IMG/VR virus record: IMGVR_UViG_3300047668_000580 | Span: 1-44,018 of that record | Source: a virus | Reading direction: 5' to 3' (one strand) | DNA length: 44,018 nucleotides | Part shown: one piece after another, positions 41,501 through 44,018 of the stretch | Layout of the letters: each line of letters opens with the position of its first letter | Numbering within the stretch: position 1 is the first letter of the stretch | Program-made: the position numbers and the translations under genes | The notes under the pieces: model-generated | Seen by the model: the letters and a program-made list of their open reading frames with translations, nothing else | Databases searched by the model: none | Told to the model about the DNA's origin: nothing

Positions 41501-41808
41501 GTTCCACCCTGGACATCCATACCAACATAACCTTTTAAAGCTGTGTCAGTAATTGCAGCTGAGGCTGCGTCGGTATCTTGTATTTTAATATATGATACTC
41601 TTTGTACTGTCTCAGCACAACCTGTTACAACTGCTCCCTCTTGTAACAAGAAACCAAATCCCTTAGAGAATTGATCCTGTAGAATAGTTTGTAGTTGTGT
41701 TAGTTCCCTTGCCTGTACAGCGACGCCGGGTTTAAAAAGAATCCTATGAAACTTTTTATCTTGACTAAAATCGTCGTAGTATGGTGATGCGTTTAAATTG
41801 AGTGCCAT
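35539..41808 (-). CDS. Giant structural protein with DUF4815-like N-terminus, 2089 aa
   Basis: The N-terminal domain (ASPYYDDFSQDKKFHRILFK, then PGVAVQARELTQLQTILQDQ) matches the DUF4815 pattern found in large baseplate or tail structural proteins of marine T4-like phages. A proline-, threonine- and phenylalanine-rich section (about residues 1300-1420, ending in repeated PIPDP units and an acidic-aromatic FDFGEDFDWGFDFWGFN) precedes FSVGGMAGGLFVTEIDLFFK. GxGYxSxPTVTI-type modules occur at about residues 1639-1706 and 1976-2056. It is probably a tail or baseplate appendage. It starts four bases before the end of gp8 coding, so the two are in one operon. Confidence 0.85.
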   Translation of the reverse strand: MALNLNASPYYDDFSQDKKFHRILFKPGVAVQARELTQLQTILQDQFSKGFGFLLQEGAVVTGCAETVQRVSYIKIQDTDAASAAITDTALKGYVGMDVQGGTTGLRATITAVETGTVAGAPNMKTLYLVYNTSSTTSTKTTFQASETLTLIPSDGTTTGYGYALYNGDTLVVNSATGYSGQTSRVILEPGVIYARGAFIKTNKISCLVDKYYGMKSKNVGFLIGEAVKQSSTDNSLLDPAQGSFNFNAPGADRLEYTVTLASYNDTATKPENFYTYVNWTGGEIQRINLKDNPLSGVGKILAGRTYDESGNYLVKGNTVSIREHLNNGTNGGLYTAANNGTNKALVIGIDPGISYVGGFKRELSSTKRIPIYKSLAFETEESRTLSTAYGNYISVNHTHGVFDVDGGTVVDLYNAVQDGAASAAGTKVGTAKARHICWTSGTAGATSAVYRIYLYDVKMSSGDFTAVRGLRSETANPGIANAVLVSSKAVLSETKVNKLVYKLPYKNIKTLEADAGSLDYTYTYMKEYDVTLDTSGGNVTITTSGSETFPYSGTLTDSQIVSNFIVVSKDGFVQNVATIAAGDYIDLTSTNTNASVTVNSSTSITIDLGGAITVGAGSADVRVYVNTQIANAQPIAKALQVDKYIKLDTGTHVNSTSGEYNLGVCDGYKISSITIGSNSDYVTGQVDVTDQFRFITGQQDNYFGQAKLFKHSTSTINLSTNRYIVVKMSFFTDTVSTATFSSVDSYPVDDTATPASGTIRTEDIPLYRSNKYGDIDLRDSIDFRPKTINTAATSATLAGATVNPDASETINRPGSGLTNPVPTGTFTTDLQYYIGKHIRVVLDFDGNFRIVEGANSNTPKLPPEPAQSMTLANIKLPPYPCVSPQLAKTVNRPDYGVVVKQAANKRFTMQDIGGLESRIKNLEYYASLNLLETYAKDQTIINASGTDRFKNGILVDPFTGHNVGAVLDPDYHIAVDGKAKHARPFFVTENIETLVHSGITNPTSNTVSTLVRTGSSLSLPYSQRTYIEQNKASQFENLAKELQFNYFGDITLNPNVDNYVDTAIRPAVNVNFDGNYDAWENMADAWGTQWGDWEDTGVANVTSTTQALDTFSTGGGDGSSSLFTTTTTQQTQVRQGIALDISASTETQNLGEKVVDTAIAPFMRSRLVVVQARRLKPNTRVYPFFDGESVTTNCTLSTGNQVLMTDAAGVVAVNFLIPQGVFRTGARVFKLTDSPTNNDKISVTSATAIYESSGLTQTKQDTIVAMKTANVNTSQFSDDRVTTDVSLGVSIGAGSPLPPAPAPVIINNPPIVTIIDNTVTETVFVEVPAPVTPVPAPVVTFTNVASFTEVVTFTQIITPVTFTAPPITFTAPPEPPVTFTPAIFGWPIIDWPIFIPIPDPIPDPEPVIDDFQFDFGEDFDWGFDFWGFNMGGDPLAQTFSVGGMAGGLFVTEIDLFFKGRPTSGTDGVTVELREVINGVPGPKVVPNGSRYLERTSINISSETDGVTTFTPTTFKFRDMVYLQNDTEYCFVPKPENDNLDYTLWISELGENQYGTSERITKQPHAGMMFSSANDRTWSPEQSKDMMFNLKVADFKTDTKVTGYVRNAKVDWITPEVGTYVPTSMVQLTPGDMVVGFTPAITNAGTGYSGLTPTVTVTNTGTNGTGLAMTATVTGDVITALTVTNPGSGYLSAPTITISAGSATQATGTVSLNQGVVQGWNSLHKYAEVSWRSGQFTTGMKIGSARGYTSIEKFTDKVVNDIALNASLLMPGAETQCIASIALTKTGAVSNAEQAPVYEPLTFNSTLNLLNEKTIYSYSNEVTTYASKASAMLKLIMSTPQRNISPMIPLDMLNMLLVANDVNNVSTGEDGRTGGSAKSKYISRRVILEDGMDAEDLNVYIDASIPSEGSIKVYGKLMNSADEGDFQEDLSWLELSSTTAPYERTDGFAEYLYTLPIKSSGTYGLNSGEFEYDLETVSAITVTAAGSGYSSVPTVSITGGNGFGATAKANLNGGTTVSSITITNPGRGYTSTPTITITGGGGSGATATGATATVTHSGFKTFAVKIVPLSSNTAQVPKFKDLRAIALQA

Positions 41809-41811
41809 GTG

Positions 41812-43398
41812 TTAAAACCTAATCAGTGCCTTTATTTGTTCCACTTGTTCCGCAGATCTTAAAATTGGTGATCTGTTGTCTAAGTATATTACTTCGCCGG
41901 TTGCATTATCTACTTCCGGTGCTGTTAATGTATTTATACTCAGATCAGCCAAGTTCTGTGTAGTATTTGTTAATACTGAATTGACTGTTATTACGGGGTT
42001 TGTGGAGGTTAAATATATGTTTGTTCCTACTATTTGAATGACTTGGAAATTACCGCCATCATCACTAGTCAACAAATCATCTATTGCATAACTTGAAGCA
42101 CTAGGTACTCCAATAATATGGCATGTTGTTGCTGTGTTTGTTATATATGTAACTCCTGCTGGAGTTTTCATATTCTTAATTAATGCTATTTGTCTGAAGT
42201 CATTACCTAAAACTAAATCGTTGTTTGTATTGTCATCAAAAGATACTGTAATACCTATACTACTAGCAAATAATTCTCTTACTGGATTAGAACCATGTCC
42301 ACCTTGAGGTGATACTATAGCTCTTGCAGCTCCAAGTTGTCCAGGTGAATCTGGTGCTGTGTTTGTAATAGTTATCGTAGCGTATGAGTATCCCGAACCA
42401 GGATTAGTAACTCTAATACCTGTAAGTGCTCCTGTTGCTGCGTTAACATATGATGAACACTCTGCGCCGGTGCCATCTCCTGACACGCTAATTTGAACAT
42501 CGTTAGCTGCGTAATCTTTACCAGGTGCTGTAATTACAACTCTATCTAATGTGCCTTTAACTGAAGCACCCTCGACTGCACTCTGTAGTGCTGGAAGTGC
42601 GTCTGCATCTCCTAAGTTAACTGTGCCTGTTCCGCCGGCGCCACCGCCACCTGTAAATGCTACAAAGGCAAAACTATAACCACTACCTGAAGAGTTTACT
42701 GTAACTCCTGTAATGGCGCCGCCTGTTAGCGTTGCTGTGCCTGAGAAAGTACCATCACCATCTCCTGATACAACTACTGTTGGCGAGCTTGTATAACCCG
42801 AGCCGCCGGCTGTAATTGAGATGCTATCTATTTCCCCGTTAACATCATGGGTTGGACTGCCTGTTAATTTTCTAACAGGTATGTAGTCTGCGTCTAAAAA
42901 CTTTGTTTGATCTGAAGCAGATATCTGAAACATAAATTTCCAGTTATAATTATCTGCGAGTTCAAATACCGATGTACCAGTACTAGATGGTTTTACCGTT
43001 GAAGGACCATTACTGTTGTTACTAATACATTTATAAACTTTATATTCATCTGTCATAATGAAAAATTTTGCATCTGCTAAACTAGAGGCCCCGGTATATG
43101 ATTGAGATGAAGAAGTATAATTATCATCATACTCATCATATACCGTGCCTGAAGTCCAGTCATATCGTTTTGCCAATAGGCAAACGTCTGCTGAGTCAAT
43201 TCTTTGGGTGAACATCATACCACGACGATATGTTGATATATATTTATCTGAATCAATAGGAGTTTCAGGTGACGTTTCATCGTCCCAAGAATTTGTCCTA
43301 CCTACTGCAAAATGGAAATAGTCATTGTTGTTTCTTATATCTCTATAAAAAGAACGTGCTAGTTCTACTCTACCTAATCGTCGTAATACAAGTGCCAT
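41812..43398 (-). CDS. 8: Baseplate wedge protein gp8 with inserted modules, 528 aa
   Basis: The N-terminal (ARSFYRDIRNNNDYFHFAVG, then RTNSWDDE) and C-terminal (GEVIYLDNRSPILRSAEQVE, then QIKALIRF) blocks match T4 gp8 (FITFGRSEPW near the start; MIYMENRPPIIMAMDQTEEI near the end). The protein is 528 aa against 334 in T4; the extra length includes GxGYxSxPTVVVSG and GSGYSYATITIT modules at about residues 189-349. gp8 links the wedge to neighbouring baseplate parts. The inserted modules also occur in the sheath and in the 2089-aa protein. Confidence 0.88.
   Translation of the reverse strand: MALVLRRLGRVELARSFYRDIRNNNDYFHFAVGRTNSWDDETSPETPIDSDKYISTYRRGMMFTQRIDSADVCLLAKRYDWTSGTVYDEYDDNYTSSSQSYTGASSLADAKFFIMTDEYKVYKCISNNSNGPSTVKPSSTGTSVFELADNYNWKFMFQISASDQTKFLDADYIPVRKLTGSPTHDVNGEIDSISITAGGSGYTSSPTVVVSGDGDGTFSGTATLTGGAITGVTVNSSGSGYSFAFVAFTGGGGAGGTGTVNLGDADALPALQSAVEGASVKGTLDRVVITAPGKDYAANDVQISVSGDGTGAECSSYVNAATGALTGIRVTNPGSGYSYATITITNTAPDSPGQLGAARAIVSPQGGHGSNPVRELFASSIGITVSFDDNTNNDLVLGNDFRQIALIKNMKTPAGVTYITNTATTCHIIGVPSASSYAIDDLLTSDDGGNFQVIQIVGTNIYLTSTNPVITVNSVLTNTTQNLADLSINTLTAPEVDNATGEVIYLDNRSPILRSAEQVEQIKALIRF
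41931..41938 (-). promoter_or_regulatory. Candidate internal late promoter before the 2089-aa gene (low support)
   Basis: TATAAATA on the minus strand within the end of gp8, 123 bases upstream of the 2089-aa ATG. Position is plausible, but a chance box in coding DNA is equally possible. Confidence 0.35.
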
Positions 43399-43409
43399 TT
43401 ATATCCCTA

Positions 43410-43853
43410 TTAAGATATTGTTACTGTCCAAGTAATTGTCATTGAATCCGTTACTGCTTTGTTAACAACGGAAAAAACGGTTCTACATAACAACACACCA
43501 CTAGAAGAGGCATTCAAAATACCTGCTTCTGTAACTGCGCCAGTGCCTGTGCCTGCTGCAAAACTAGCAACATAAGCAACTGCGTTAGCTGTAACTGTTG
43601 TTGATGTTAATGCAACTCTTGCTGCTTCTGTTCCTAATGTAGTGTCGCCAGCTGCTGCTGCTACTGCACCAGTACCAATGCCCATATGGCTCATTGCTGT
43701 TGCTGTTGCGTCTTTCATTCTTCCCGCTATATATGCTAGTCCAGTATCAACCACTAAGTTATTAACTTCTCTGTGATCGATTACTTTACCTGCTTCGTTT
43801 TTAATTTCAATAGTAAGCTTACCTGTAGCTTTACTTACGTCTTCTTTAAACAT
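43410..43853 (-). CDS. Structural protein, 147 aa
   Basis: A beta-rich, Ala/Thr-rich protein: a TGKLTIEIKNEAGKVIDHRE start, VNNLVVDTGLAYIAGRM, an AVTEAGILNASSSGVLLCRT block and an SMTITWTVTIS end. The pattern resembles small fibre or baseplate proteins of marine T4-like phages, though I cannot name one. It lies directly before gp8 with a 12-base gap and has a late-type box upstream. Confidence 0.8.
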   Translation of the reverse strand: MFKEDVSKATGKLTIEIKNEAGKVIDHREVNNLVVDTGLAYIAGRMKDATATAMSHMGIGTGAVAAAAGDTTLGTEAARVALTSTTVTANAVAYVASFAAGTGTGAVTEAGILNASSSGVLLCRTVFSVVNKAVTDSMTITWTVTIS

Positions 43854-43880
43854 GTTAATCTCCTAAATCTATTATGTTTT

Positions 43881-43888
43881 TATTTATG
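43881..43888 (-). promoter_or_regulatory. Late promoter variant (CATAAATA) for the 147-aa gene and gp8
   Basis: CATAAATA on the minus strand, 28 bases before the 147-aa ATG. The first base departs from T4 TATAAATA but fits the looser NATAAATA form described for marine T4-like phages. It overlaps the stop of the preceding gene. Confidence 0.55.
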
Positions 43889-44018
43889 TAAACGTCCAAC
43901 TAGTTCCAACAAGGTCCCCCGCTATATACGATGGATCCAAGTAGTCTTGGCTTACACCAAGTCCTGCGTCTGAAGTTGTTCCACTATCTACCACTGAGGG
44001 TAGGGTTAGTGCTTTAAC
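43884..44018 (-). CDS. Partial structural protein, C-terminal 44 aa
   Basis: An open frame entering from the right window edge and ending with TAA at 43884. The visible end reads VKALTLPSVVDSGTTSDAGL, then GVSQDYLDPSYIAG and GTSWTFT. It is probably a baseplate or tail protein upstream of gp8, but 44 residues are not enough to name it. Confidence 0.65.
   Translation of the reverse strand, partial: VKALTLPSVVDSGTTSDAGLGVSQDYLDPSYIAGDLVGTSWTFT

Noticed and set aside
1-44018. tRNA genes, CRISPR arrays, insertion sequences or an integrase
   Set aside because: No cloverleaf-like segment, spaced direct repeats, transposase or integrase motif was seen on either strand by reading.

Overview
The window is a 44 kb piece of a T4-like contractile-tailed phage (myovirus), AT-rich and almost fully coding. 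It is recognised from the T4 virion cassette in conserved order on the minus strand: neck gp13, gp14, gp15; terminase gp16, gp17; sheath gp18; tube gp19; portal gp20; protease gp21; scaffold gp22; capsid gp23. UvsY/UvsW, baseplate gp8 and T4-type late promoters (TATAAATA) are also present. Low GC, short Mtd_N-like fibre genes, a DUF4815-like giant structural protein, IscU/IscA, and many glycosyltransferase-like genes resemble marine T4-like phages of cyanobacteria or of SAR11-type heterotrophs. No photosynthesis gene is in the window, so the host stays open.

Layout from left to right. 1-2040: recombination genes (a partial small gene, uvsW, uvsY) behind a consensus sigma70 promoter. 2117-3500: iscU, iscA and a tail-tube-fold gene behind overlapping sigma70 and late promoters. 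3574-4260: a single plus-strand gene of 73 codons and a minus-strand lipoprotein gene, separated by twin hairpin terminators. 4287-10793: capsid, scaffold, protease, core proteins, portal and tube. 10828-17591: sheath, terminase and neck. 17601-22641: a fibre and adhesin cassette of seven genes. 22698-28163: a plus-strand cassette starting from a palindromic bidirectional late promoter. It holds five proteins sharing one glycosyltransferase-like N-terminus (one fused to a degenerate radical-SAM/SPASM region), a methyltransferase-like protein and a small membrane protein. 28160-30284: a minus-strand group driven by two near-identical sigma70 promoter-leader cassettes (DNA ligase, small membrane protein, two small basic or SH3-like proteins). 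30329-33410: a coupled operon (180-aa protein, glycosyltransferase, unknown 377-aa protein, 2OG-Fe(II) oxygenase-like). 33418-44018: structural genes including a Tyr-Gly repeat fibre, a 2089-aa DUF4815-like protein and gp8.

How it works together: sigma70 promoters mark likely early or middle expression (recombination, Fe-S, ligase group). TATAAATA elements mark late virion expression. The opposite-strand enzyme cassette and the oxygenase/glycosyltransferase operon both sit next to fibre genes, which suggests a role in modifying virion or host surface molecules. The most unusual items are the phage IscU-IscA pair with all key residues intact, the doubly degenerate glycosyltransferase-radical SAM fusion, the Tyr-Gly repeat fibre next to the oxygenase/glycosyltransferase operon, and the duplicated promoter-leader cassette. 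No tRNA, CRISPR array, insertion sequence or gene-free stretch longer than 300 bases was seen.
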